A stretch of 6,122 bases of DNA, taken from Sphingomonadales bacterium (GTDB lineage Bacteria > Bacteroidota > Bacteroidia > UBA7662). This document shows positions 1 to 6,053 of this stretch, in pieces. How positions within the stretch are numbered: the stretch's first letter is position 1; each line of letters starts with the position of its first letter. Location: NCBI GenBank assembly GCA_016872225.1, contig VHAW01000101.1, forward strand, positions 1 through 6,122, read 5' to 3'. Made by a program: the position numbers and the translations under genes. The notes below the pieces were generated by a model. That model ran no database searches and was not told the origin of the DNA. It saw nothing but the letters and a program-made list of their open reading frames with translations.

Positions 1-64
1 CGAAATTGACCTTGCGGTTAATGATTTCCGGAACCGGCGGAATGCGGGTCTCTGTACGACTCAT
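1..64 (-). CDS. smpB: Partial gene, N-terminal 21 codons only; possible SsrA-binding protein SmpB
   Basis: The open frame begins with ATG at 64-62 and runs off the left edge after 21 codons. Its ATG overlaps the TAA of the upstream thioesterase by one base (TAATG), a typical translational-coupling arrangement. The visible residues start MSRTETRIPPVPEI and continue IINRKVNF. SmpB proteins characteristically begin with a short variable basic leader followed by an I-x-N-(K/R)-(K/R)-A-x-(F/Y)-(E/D)-Y segment, and IINRKVNF sits at the expected distance from the start. The next base in the frame is G, which fits the expected Glu or Asp. SmpB binds tmRNA and delivers it to stalled ribosomes in trans-translation. 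Only about eight residues support the name, so the gene is firm but the identity is tentative. It could be another small protein. Confidence 0.5.
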   Translation of the reverse strand, partial: MSRTETRIPPVPEIINRKVNF

Positions 65-465
65 TATTCGCAAACAAAAGATTGCCAATGTGCAGATACC
101 TTATCACGGGGCCACACCGTCTGACTACAAGTGCCGTAAGCGACGAGTCGTTCGCCGACCCTTGCCTCCCAGGAACATTCCACCGCAACACCTTCCACCG
201 CCACCAAGGTCGCCTCCAAACCAACGACTTGCCCCACCAAAGCCGGGGACCGGTGTTGAATAGTTAACCCGTGACCAATGCCTTCTTCATGAGCTTCTCT
301 CATTTGCAAAACAAATTGACGACAGACCCATTCCGCTTCCCTGGCCATGGCATAAGTTGAACAAACTTCATGAACCGTTTGTCCATGAAAAGAGGCCCAA
401 TCCTCGGGTTGCACCACAAACGAGGTCTTCAAACGATCCCCGGGCTTGAACTTGGATATCATCAT
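64..465 (-). CDS. Hotdog-fold acyl-CoA thioesterase, FlK (fluoroacetyl-CoA thioesterase) type
   Basis: This 133-residue cytoplasmic protein has the size of a single hotdog domain. It aligns by eye with fluoroacetyl-CoA thioesterase FlK of Streptomyces cattleya. The opening, KPGDRLKTSFVV, resembles the FlK opening. The central helix, STYAMAREAEWVC (36-48), matches the FlK helix carrying Thr42 and Glu50. QHRSPALVG (70-78) matches the FlK strand with His76 and the following glycine. The putative catalytic residues are Thr37, Glu45 and His71, with the same 8- and 26-residue spacings as in FlK. Members of this family outside fluoroacetate producers are usually general or unknown short acyl-CoA thioesterases, so fluoroacetyl-CoA specificity is not implied. 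An adjacent in-frame ATG (462) follows the first; I see no Shine-Dalgarno sequence. It lies 37 bases after the metalloregulator on the same strand and overlaps the next start by one base, so it is probably the middle gene of an operon. No signal peptide or membrane segment is visible. Confidence 0.82.
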   Translation of the reverse strand: MMISKFKPGDRLKTSFVVQPEDWASFHGQTVHEVCSTYAMAREAEWVCRQFVLQMREAHEEGIGHGLTIQHRSPALVGQVVGLEATLVAVEGVAVECSWEARVGERLVAYGTCSQTVWPRDKVSAHWQSFVCE

Positions 466-502
466 GGAAAGCTTGGTGTAAGGTCAAAACCGATGTGGCG
501 AA

Positions 503-1246
503 TTAAATAGGCATTCCGAAAGGATATTTTCGAACCACCAACATTTGTTTGGCCATTACCGACGGGATTTGTACCTCCTTTATGTTGGATAGGATCACCC
601 CACAAAGGTCGTCCAACCCTGGAACCGAAGCAAGTATATGTAAAGTGATACCCAAACGCATACCAAGGTTTTGAATACTTTTGAGCAATTCCGGATCCCG
701 TGTGCCCAAACCGCAGAGGCTGAACTTAACCTCCGGCCAATCGCCTAGATTTTGCATACTTTGCATCGCATCCCACAAAAATTCGCGCTTCATGAAAGGC
801 ATTTGACCATCCGCTGCGGGGATTGGGTCGCCATGCGGATCCCATTGTGGCCCGTCAAGGTACTCCGCAAGACGATCCGTAAGCGCGAGGGATCGAACAT
901 GCTCCATTTCTTCGGCCAAATCATGAATTTCAAACGAAGAAAAACCTAGGCGATGTGCCAAAAAATACTCCCACAGACGGTGACGGCGTACTACCTGATA
1001 GGCGAGATAAATCCCGTTAGAGGTGAGCACGGCCCCTTGATATGGTACATAATCCACATACCCGCGCTCCGCTAGTTTCAATAACATATCCGTAACGGAC
1101 GAAGCCTTGGCCTGAAGCTCCGTGGCTAAATCGTTGGTCCCCACCGTATAGGGCAATTCCCCCTCAGACAGACCACCAAAGTCCAATCCCGAAAGCCTGA
1201 AAATAGCCTTGAGATAATTCTCGGTTGATCGAGTCTGCTTAAGCAT
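503..1246 (-). CDS. DtxR/MntR-family metal-dependent transcriptional repressor with C-terminal FeoA-like domain
   Basis: Cytoplasmic dimeric DNA-binding repressor that senses Fe(II) or Mn(II). Numbering is from the ATG at 1246 (247 residues). An in-frame TTG lies two codons upstream, but ATG is preferred. Residues 8-18 (TENYLKAIFRL) are the first helix. The winged helix-turn-helix includes TNDLATELQAKASSVTDM (37-54) and the wing near YQGAVLTSNG. The dimerisation and metal domain contains RRHRLWEYFL, HDLAEEMEHV and DPHGDPIP (136-143), all typical of Bacteroidota members. Metal-ligand positions are H89, E93, H108, E112, E115 and H116. Glu112 replaces the DtxR Cys102, as in MntR, while Asn10 occupies the position of DtxR Met10 or MntR Asp8. 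Residues from about 165 to the end resemble the SH3-like FeoA domain. About ten extra residues (near 22-35) lengthen the loop between the first two helices. The targets are unknown. It heads a probable operon with the thioesterase and is divergent from the redoxin gene. Confidence 0.92.
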   Translation of the reverse strand: MLKQTRSTENYLKAIFRLSGLDFGGLSEGELPYTVGTNDLATELQAKASSVTDMLLKLAERGYVDYVPYQGAVLTSNGIYLAYQVVRRHRLWEYFLAHRLGFSSFEIHDLAEEMEHVRSLALTDRLAEYLDGPQWDPHGDPIPAADGQMPFMKREFLWDAMQSMQNLGDWPEVKFSLCGLGTRDPELLKSIQNLGMRLGITLHILASVPGLDDLCGVILSNIKEVQIPSVMAKQMLVVRKYPFGMPI

Positions 1247-1249
1247 TCT

Positions 1250-1257
1250 CAAAGATA
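1250..1257 (-). promoter_or_regulatory. Candidate Bacteroidota -7 promoter box (TATCTTTG) for the metalloregulator
   Basis: On the minus strand the sequence TATCTTTG matches the Bacteroidota -7 consensus TAnnTTTG exactly. It ends only three bases before the ATG at 1246. About 20 bases further upstream there is only a weak -33 match (TATG rather than TTTG). If the box is used, transcription would start at or next to the ATG, giving a leaderless mRNA. The position makes it plausible, but no start site can be shown from sequence alone. Confidence 0.4.
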
Positions 1258-1263
1258 ATTTTG

Positions 1264-1272
1264 GGGTTACCC
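1264..1272. promoter_or_regulatory. Short perfect palindrome in the divergent intergenic region, candidate operator
   Basis: GGGTTACCC is a perfect 4+1+4 inverted repeat. It lies immediately upstream of the candidate -7 box of the metalloregulator and about 30 bases before the redoxin start. An autoregulatory site for a DtxR-type repressor would be expected here. However, the palindrome does not extend into the 19-base arms seen in DtxR or MntR boxes, so the assignment is weak. Confidence 0.2.
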
Positions 1273-1303
1273 TTATCCATACGCATAGATATACTTCCTA
1301 TCC

Positions 1304-2065
1304 ATGCCTAGCCGTTTTTCCATGCGTTACCGCTACACTCCCATACCAACCGTCATCGGTAGAAAGTGCCTAAGATTAACCTGCATAGCCTTGCTATGGT
1401 GGATAGGATTACCCATAATCATTGCGCCAGGCTTTAGCCAAGCCCCAAACAAGGCCCAGCGACGTACAGGGCTTTCCATCTCAAACGATTGGAACAATCC
1501 AAGTTCTGCGAAAGATCTTTCCGAAGCTTCGACACTCAAATGGGGGGATCTTGCCCCTGATTTCCTCTTGAGGGACAGCCTTAACCGAAAATTCAGGCTG
1601 AGAAAGTTCAAGGATCAAGACCTTCTCATTTTAATCTTCAGTCATTACGCTTGCCCAGCACATCACTTGTATCAGCCTAAGATAATGGCCTTACAACCGA
1701 TGTGGCAACGCTTGCATGGCAAAGCGCTTTGGATATACCCTCATTCGTTAAACGCCCCTATGATACCCCACGCCGAAACAGTTCTTTTGCAAGACCTCCA
1801 CGGCGAAGCCTTCGCAGCCTACGGCATTCGCAAAATTCCGCATGTTCTAGTATTGAAAAAATCTAATTCATTCTCCAACAAGCAACAACGCACTAAGTGG
1901 AAAATATGTTACAGCGGTGCCGTGGATGCGGATCCCGAAAACCCCAAAAGCACTATGAGAGCTGACCTCGCCGAAGCATTAAATGATTTGGAATTCAGCG
2001 ATTACGTGCGCATTCCGCAGACTCCATTGCACGGATGTCCTTATCCCTATTCCTCCCAACCATGA
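1304..2065 (+). CDS. Exported redoxin (thioredoxin-fold, AhpC/TSA-like) protein
   Basis: This 253-residue protein carries an N-terminal signal sequence: a basic stretch (R8, R10, R20, K21, R24), then a hydrophobic core at about 25-44 ending FSQA, with likely cleavage near 47. The mature protein is predicted to be periplasmic or otherwise extracytoplasmic. The redoxin domain begins with APDFLLRDS (84-92), followed by a strand and the active-site segment SHYACPAHHLYQP (113-125), where Cys117-Pro118 replaces a CxxC. YGIRKIPHVLVL (173-184) supplies the cis-proline (Pro179). YSGAVDADPENP, then a helix and HGCPYPY (243-249), complete the pattern. This matches a redoxin subfamily whose members have one CP cysteine and a conserved C-terminal GCP cysteine; Cys117 and Cys245 are the likely redox pair. 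An alternative ATG (codon 7, 1322) would shorten the leader. The stop overlaps the next gene's ATG (ATGA), suggesting translational coupling with the surface protein. The substrate is not predictable; peroxide or disulfide chemistry are both possible. Confidence 0.8.
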   Translation: MPSRFSMRYRYTPIPTVIGRKCLRLTCIALLWWIGLPIIIAPGFSQAPNKAQRRTGLSISNDWNNPSSAKDLSEASTLKWGDLAPDFLLRDSLNRKFRLRKFKDQDLLILIFSHYACPAHHLYQPKIMALQPMWQRLHGKALWIYPHSLNAPMIPHAETVLLQDLHGEAFAAYGIRKIPHVLVLKKSNSFSNKQQRTKWKICYSGAVDADPENPKSTMRADLAEALNDLEFSDYVRIPQTPLHGCPYPYSSQP

Positions 2066-4569
2066 CCCGAAATCATTCCTTGTCCCTTGTCTTTTATGGG
2101 ATGATGACCCTGTTGGTCATGATGTTACAGGCAAACTCCGTCTTGGGGCAAACCGATACCCTATTCTGGTTTGTAGCCCCGGATGCCGTGGTAGGCCTTG
2201 GGGATTCCCCGGTGACTTTGCACCTCAGTGCAGGACCATCGGGCGCACAGGTCGTGGTGGACCAACCCGCCAACATCGCCAACTTCCCTGCTATAACCCT
2301 CACCGTGCCGCCTAATTCAGTACTGGTTCATGATTTGACTTCTCGTTTGAGCCAGCTCGAAAATCAACCCCCCAACACCATCCAACCCTACGGCATCCGC
2401 ATTCGATCCAACCAACCTGTGGGGGTCCTCTACGAGATCAAGGCCCTCCTCAATGCTGCTTCTTTTACGCTCAAAGGGAAAACCGCCCTGGGTACCCGCT
2501 TCTTTGTAGGGGGTCAAGGGCCGCCATTTGCGCTGGGGGCATGGGTCAACGATACAACCATCCCGCCAGGAACTGCGAAGAGTCGCTTTGATGTGGTGGC
2601 GACCCAAGACAGCACCTGGGTGACCATTACCCCGAGAAACAATTTGATTGGACAAAACTCCAATGTACCTTTTCAACGACTTCTGATGCGGGGTCAGACC
2701 TTGGCCTGCATCGCCGCCGGGAGCGGAGGCCTTCAGAAAGTCACCGGATCTCTCATCGTATCCGACAAACCCATTGCGGTCACCTATTCAGATGATGCCG
2801 TTTATGACCCCTCTTACGGGACATGCCGGGACATGATTGGCGACCAACTGGTCCCCGTGCAATCGGTAGGACAAGACTATATCGTGGGTCGTGGCATCCT
2901 AACCAACGGCAACAATTCCATGCCGGACCGGTATTACGTTACTTCCACCGATACAGGAACCGTCCTGCGCATCAACGGTTCGCCTGTTCACTCCTTCACC
3001 TCGGCCGGAGAAACCTATTTGCTCACTGTCTACAATCCTTCCGAGTACATCGAGACCACCAAACCAGTTTATGTGTTTCATGTTACGGGAATGGGCTGTG
3101 AAATTGGAGGCGCTCTGCTCCCGCGCATCAATTGCACAGGATCACGCCAAGTTCGTTTTCACCGATACACCGGAGATTCGCTTTTCTTGATAGCAATCGT
3201 CGAAAACGGAGGACAAAGTTTGTTCACCTTAAACGCTAATCCTGCTCTTCTGAGTGCTTCGGATTTCTCATCCCTCCCAGGCAATCAATGGTGGGTTGCC
3301 CGTAAAAATATCGGACTCCTCGTCCCCACAAACGGAACCATCAGCCTGCTCAACAGCCAATTTAATTTTCATGCGGGAATCATCTCTGGCTCCCCAGACG
3401 GGGACGGTCAACCTTCGAGCAATGCAATTCGTTATGCTTACTTTTCTGATTACGGGTTGAGTTCCAACCGCGACCTCTACGACACGCTTTGCCGTGGCGA
3501 TGCGGTCTTTATTGGTAATCGCCGATACGATACCACAGGAATTTACATCATTCGATACAGTTCCACCAGACTCTGCGACTCGACCGTCACCCTCTACCTC
3601 ACCGTATATCCCAAAGACACCTTCAACCTGACCCCGGTACCCGTGCAGGCTTGCGGTTCCTACCTCCTCAACGGAAGAAATGTGACTGTATCCGGGATTT
3701 ACACCGATTCGCTACGCAATCGCTGGGGTTGCGATAGCCTCAGCCGTATTCAATTGACAGTCCACCCTCTCTATGATCAACAGATTCAGCGCTCTGTTTG
3801 TGATTCTTTTTATTTCGATGGACGATGGCTGCGCCAATCCGGGTCTTACCGCGATACTTTGGTCAGCATTCAAGGCTGCGACAGTATTGTTCGCCTCCAG
3901 TTAACCATCGGAAACAGCTACACCGCTTCGGAGCGAGTTAATCATTGCGGCCCGTACCGATGGAAAGGTATGTTATACAACCAGTCCGGAATCTACACGC
4001 GGGTGATTCCAGGACCAGGAGGTTGCGATTCCTTGCTGGAATTGCAACTCACCGTGAGACCTGTACCCACCGCAACTTTACCCGGTCCTTTGGAGCATTG
4101 TTTGGACAATGGACCGATCACCTTGGATCAAGGGCAACCCGCAGGTGGAACCTATTGGGGCGATGCGGTTCGAGGAAATTCCTTTGAACCCTCCGTCAAG
4201 CGGGATTACGAGGTTCGCTATATCGTGACCAATGACTTGGGCTGTTCCGATACCGCAATCCTGCGCATCCGCGTGCACGATGAATGCAATGCCTTTTTGT
4301 ATTTACCCGATGCCTTCATCCCGGATGATCCTACGCGGCCCGAAAACCGAAAATTCAGTATGGTTGCTTATAACATTCTGAAGGTGGATGTCAAAGTCTT
4401 TGACCGTTACGGGCAAATTCTCTTTGAATCCCAGGACCCGAATTTCGGTTGGGATGGAACCAGGAACGGGAACAAAATCCCCTCAGGAACCTATCCCTAC
4501 CTTTTGAACTACGTGGATGCCGCCGGCAAAACGGGACTCCGCTCTGGACTGCTCCACTTAGTCCGCTAA
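2062..4569 (+). CDS. T9SS type B cargo surface protein: IgGFc-binding-like N-terminal region, cysteine-paired repeats, CHU_C sorting domain
   Basis: Probable secreted or cell-surface protein of 835 residues. I chose ATG 2062 over 2035 because it overlaps the redoxin stop (ATGA) and gives a clean signal peptide: MTRNHS, then a hydrophobic core, and VLG|Q near residue 29. Residues 31 to about 466 resemble the IgGFc-binding N-terminal domain: TLFWFVAPDA near the start, RIRSNQPVGVLYE and LIVSDKPIAVTYSDDA as the recurring 'surface use' strands, and RYAYFSDYG at the end. Four repeats follow (477-667), each with a cysteine pair and a GCDS-x-LxLTV type ending. Residues 669-742 form another small domain (Cys680, Cys728, Cys742), possibly PKD/Ig-like. 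The C-terminus (745-835), with VFDRYGQILFES, GWDGTRNGNKIPSGTYPY and final LLHLVR, is the gliding-motility-associated CHU_C domain recognised by the type IX system. No catalytic motif is seen, so a role in adhesion or surface structure is inferred. Binding to IgG itself is not implied. Confidence 0.88.
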   Translation: MTRNHSLSLVFYGMMTLLVMMLQANSVLGQTDTLFWFVAPDAVVGLGDSPVTLHLSAGPSGAQVVVDQPANIANFPAITLTVPPNSVLVHDLTSRLSQLENQPPNTIQPYGIRIRSNQPVGVLYEIKALLNAASFTLKGKTALGTRFFVGGQGPPFALGAWVNDTTIPPGTAKSRFDVVATQDSTWVTITPRNNLIGQNSNVPFQRLLMRGQTLACIAAGSGGLQKVTGSLIVSDKPIAVTYSDDAVYDPSYGTCRDMIGDQLVPVQSVGQDYIVGRGILTNGNNSMPDRYYVTSTDTGTVLRINGSPVHSFTSAGETYLLTVYNPSEYIETTKPVYVFHVTGMGCEIGGALLPRINCTGSRQVRFHRYTGDSLFLIAIVENGGQSLFTLNANPALLSASDFSSLPGNQWWVARKNIGLLVPTNGTISLLNSQFNFHAGIISGSPDGDGQPSSNAIRYAYFSDYGLSSNRDLYDTLCRGDAVFIGNRRYDTTGIYIIRYSSTRLCDSTVTLYLTVYPKDTFNLTPVPVQACGSYLLNGRNVTVSGIYTDSLRNRWGCDSLSRIQLTVHPLYDQQIQRSVCDSFYFDGRWLRQSGSYRDTLVSIQGCDSIVRLQLTIGNSYTASERVNHCGPYRWKGMLYNQSGIYTRVIPGPGGCDSLLELQLTVRPVPTATLPGPLEHCLDNGPITLDQGQPAGGTYWGDAVRGNSFEPSVKRDYEVRYIVTNDLGCSDTAILRIRVHDECNAFLYLPDAFIPDDPTRPENRKFSMVAYNILKVDVKVFDRYGQILFESQDPNFGWDGTRNGNKIPSGTYPYLLNYVDAAGKTGLRSGLLHLVR
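3490..4062 (+). repeat. Four tandem protein repeats with a fixed cysteine pair inside the surface protein
   Basis: The copies run at about 3490-3612, 3652-3768, 3799-3912 and 3946-4062. Copies 2 to 4 start exactly 147 bases (49 codons) apart; copy 1 is more diverged and 162 bases ahead. Each copy reads roughly C-x-x-Y/F, G-R/K, SG-x-Y, (G)CDS, LxLT(V/I). The paired cysteines are residues 477/505, 531/557, 580/606 and 629/655 of the 835-residue protein. The last three pairs are all 26 apart. The DNA copies differ considerably, so this is an old protein-level repeat rather than a recent duplication. A disulfide within each repeat is the natural inference. Confidence 0.85.
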
Positions 4570-4584
4570 GGGCGAGAGCGCCTT
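4569..4584. terminator. Possible bidirectional terminator hairpin between convergent genes
   Basis: GGCG (4571-4574) and CGCC (4579-4582) form a stem with an AGAG loop. The stem extends by a G-U and an A-T pair to 4569 and 4584. It lies directly after the surface-protein stop (4567-4569) and just beyond the lipoprotein stop on the other strand (4589-4591). No clear U-tract follows on either strand, so termination activity is uncertain. The position between converging genes is the main support. Confidence 0.35.
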
Positions 4585-4588
4585 CCCC

Positions 4589-6010
4589 TTAAGGTCGGTT
4601 ACGCTCCGCGAACAATACCGCATCCCGCAGGCGCAATGACATTGCGGTTTGCAATTCTCCCATCATCCCCGATACCGGCGCGAATTCTCTACGGCCGTTC
4701 AAGAGCCGTTCCATTTCCCTTCGCTGATCTCTTTCCTTGAAAACCTTATCGGTAACATCATCCCGATTACGGTCTGCCCAAACCCCGGCATAAAGCTTGG
4801 CCTTTTCGCCATCGTACATCAGATACCTTACTTCGTCACCAGTCTCCACTTGGAAAATATCCGAGAAATAAACCTGTTCATTAAGGGCGTTCACCATCTG
4901 GCATTGCACCTTCATTCGAACCAAGCTGCGACCGCTCCACTCGCTGTATTCCACTTTCTTGTAGCGGGTTTCGGTAGTTTTCTGCTGATTCGTCGGGTTG
5001 ATTACTTCCACGGTGTAAGCCTCCCAACCTCGTTTGATTTCGGAACGCAATTCGGGAGGAACCACTTGCAATTCCAAAACTTTGCCCCCAATGACCGTAT
5101 TGGCGCCAAGAGAACGTGCAATTTCCAGGATGACCTTGTTACCCCCGTAGAGCAGATTGTTCTGTTGTTGCAAGGCATTGGCAATGGCATTCTCGTCCAC
5201 CAATTGGAGGAAACGATTTCGCTCCATCGTCAGCGACGAACGCAGAAAGGTATGAGGATTAAGCATAAAAGCAAAACCCGAACTCCCGTCAAAGGGTAGG
5301 ATGGCCACCTTCATGGTGAGCAGGTTTTCGCAAGCCACCATCATGGAATCCAAATTCCGGAAACCGGGAAAGACGGCTTCGGCATCTTTGAAGCGTTGAT
5401 AAGCGACCCGGTAGCGTTGCCGGTCGAGCATAGCCATACCGTCTTCGTAAATGGGTATAACACGGGCCTCTCTTTCCATTTGGGCAGCGTCCTTGTAGTT
5501 AGGGTCCACCCTCTTCATATCCGCAAGCACGGCTTGGGCTTCCGTGAACTGACCTTGATCCATTAGCCTGGCGGCTTTTTTGTAGGCATCTTCGAGGTAA
5601 ATAGCTTTGTCCGATTCGTAATCAGCTCGGTTTCGGGCCGGAAAGACCAAATCCACTCGCAGCATTTCGACCTGCCTATAGAAGGTCTCCGCTTTGACAA
5701 AGGCAAACACCGCGTCGTAATGCTGCCTCTCTCCGTGCAGACGATCGAACTTGACCAACAGAGCGTCTAGATGTTTCTGGCCTGCTTTTTGGAGGCCAAC
5801 CCGAGCATTGACATAAGTTGGCTTAGAACGCAATGCCCTCATGTATTGCATGCTGGCCTCTTCGTGCATCCCGGCAATGGCCAATTCATCCCCCCTGCTT
5901 GTGAATTTCTTGGGTGAATTGCAAGAGCTTAGATTCAACAAGAACAAGCCAACAAAAAGCATCAGACTGGGCCTGAAACTTTCGCAATGTAAATTTAATT
6001 TGTGCATCAT
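4589..6010 (-). CDS. Lipoprotein with TPR-like N-terminal region and CsgG/TolB-like C-terminal domain
   Basis: This 473-residue protein starts with a type II signal peptide: hydrophobic core LMLFVGLFLLNL and lipobox LSSC (27-30), so Cys30 is the predicted lipidated residue. The next residues (NSPKK) lack the acidic lipoprotein export signals known from Capnocytophaga and Bacteroides, suggesting that it faces the periplasm. Residues 36-230 are helical with TPR-like units, for example RGDELAIAGMHEEASMQYMR (39-58), a middle unit with the pattern A-x-x-LMDQGQFTEAQAVL, and YRVAYQRFKDAEAVFPG. From residue 234, KVAILPFDGSSG starts a domain resembling CsgG and TolB N-terminal folds; RFLQLVDENAIANALQQQNN and EIARSLGANTVIGGKVLEL are its typical strand-helix segments. 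CsgG proteins act in outer-membrane export, but no curli partners are visible here, so the function is unknown. Tandem ATGs at 6010 and 6007 leave the exact start open. The gene converges on the surface-protein gene and appears to be transcribed alone. Confidence 0.8.
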   Translation of the reverse strand: MMHKLNLHCESFRPSLMLFVGLFLLNLSSCNSPKKFTSRGDELAIAGMHEEASMQYMRALRSKPTYVNARVGLQKAGQKHLDALLVKFDRLHGERQHYDAVFAFVKAETFYRQVEMLRVDLVFPARNRADYESDKAIYLEDAYKKAARLMDQGQFTEAQAVLADMKRVDPNYKDAAQMEREARVIPIYEDGMAMLDRQRYRVAYQRFKDAEAVFPGFRNLDSMMVACENLLTMKVAILPFDGSSGFAFMLNPHTFLRSSLTMERNRFLQLVDENAIANALQQQNNLLYGGNKVILEIARSLGANTVIGGKVLELQVVPPELRSEIKRGWEAYTVEVINPTNQQKTTETRYKKVEYSEWSGRSLVRMKVQCQMVNALNEQVYFSDIFQVETGDEVRYLMYDGEKAKLYAGVWADRNRDDVTDKVFKERDQRREMERLLNGRREFAPVSGMMGELQTAMSLRLRDAVLFAERNRP

Positions 6011-6011
6011 T

Positions 6012-6019
6012 CAAATTTA
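6012..6019 (-). promoter_or_regulatory. Candidate Bacteroidota -7 promoter box (TAAATTTG) for the lipoprotein gene
   Basis: TAAATTTG on the minus strand is an exact TAnnTTTG match in an AT-rich stretch. It ends one base before the first ATG (6010) and four bases before the second (6007). The usual distance from this box to the transcription start would place the start at about 6007-6008, favouring the second ATG on a leaderless mRNA. No well-spaced TTTG -33 element is apparent, and the AT-rich background raises the odds of a chance match. Confidence 0.35.
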
Positions 6020-6053
6020 AACAAAATAATTAACAATTTTTTACCCCTATGGA

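Noticed and set aside
6..267. Two plus-strand open frames of 85 and 61 codons, one proline- and arginine-rich
   Set aside because: They overlap the well-supported thioesterase gene on the opposite strand, and their composition looks like a frame shadow.
1250..1252. TTG as an alternative start of the metalloregulator
   Set aside because: An ATG follows two codons later, and the TTG lies within the candidate -7 box.
1274..1305. Direct repeat TATCCAT (1274-1280 and 1299-1305)
   Set aside because: Seven bases at this spacing are easily explained by chance, and the second copy runs into the start codon.
1629..1680. Possible loss of the redoxin active-site CxxC
   Set aside because: This is not a defect. 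The subfamily normally has a single CP cysteine here and a second cysteine in the C-terminal GCP motif, both present.
2035..2061. Upstream ATG that would add nine residues to the surface protein
   Set aside because: The ATG at 2062 gives a better signal peptide and the common ATGA overlap. The extra residues put a hydrophobic stretch before the basic region.
2317..2676. A 119-codon open frame on the minus strand
   Set aside because: It is antisense to the N-terminal domain of the surface protein and has no recognisable features or start context.
4649..5299. A 216-codon open frame on the plus strand
   Set aside because: It lies entirely antisense within the lipoprotein gene, which has a lipobox and recognisable domains. 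The antisense product shows no coherent domain.
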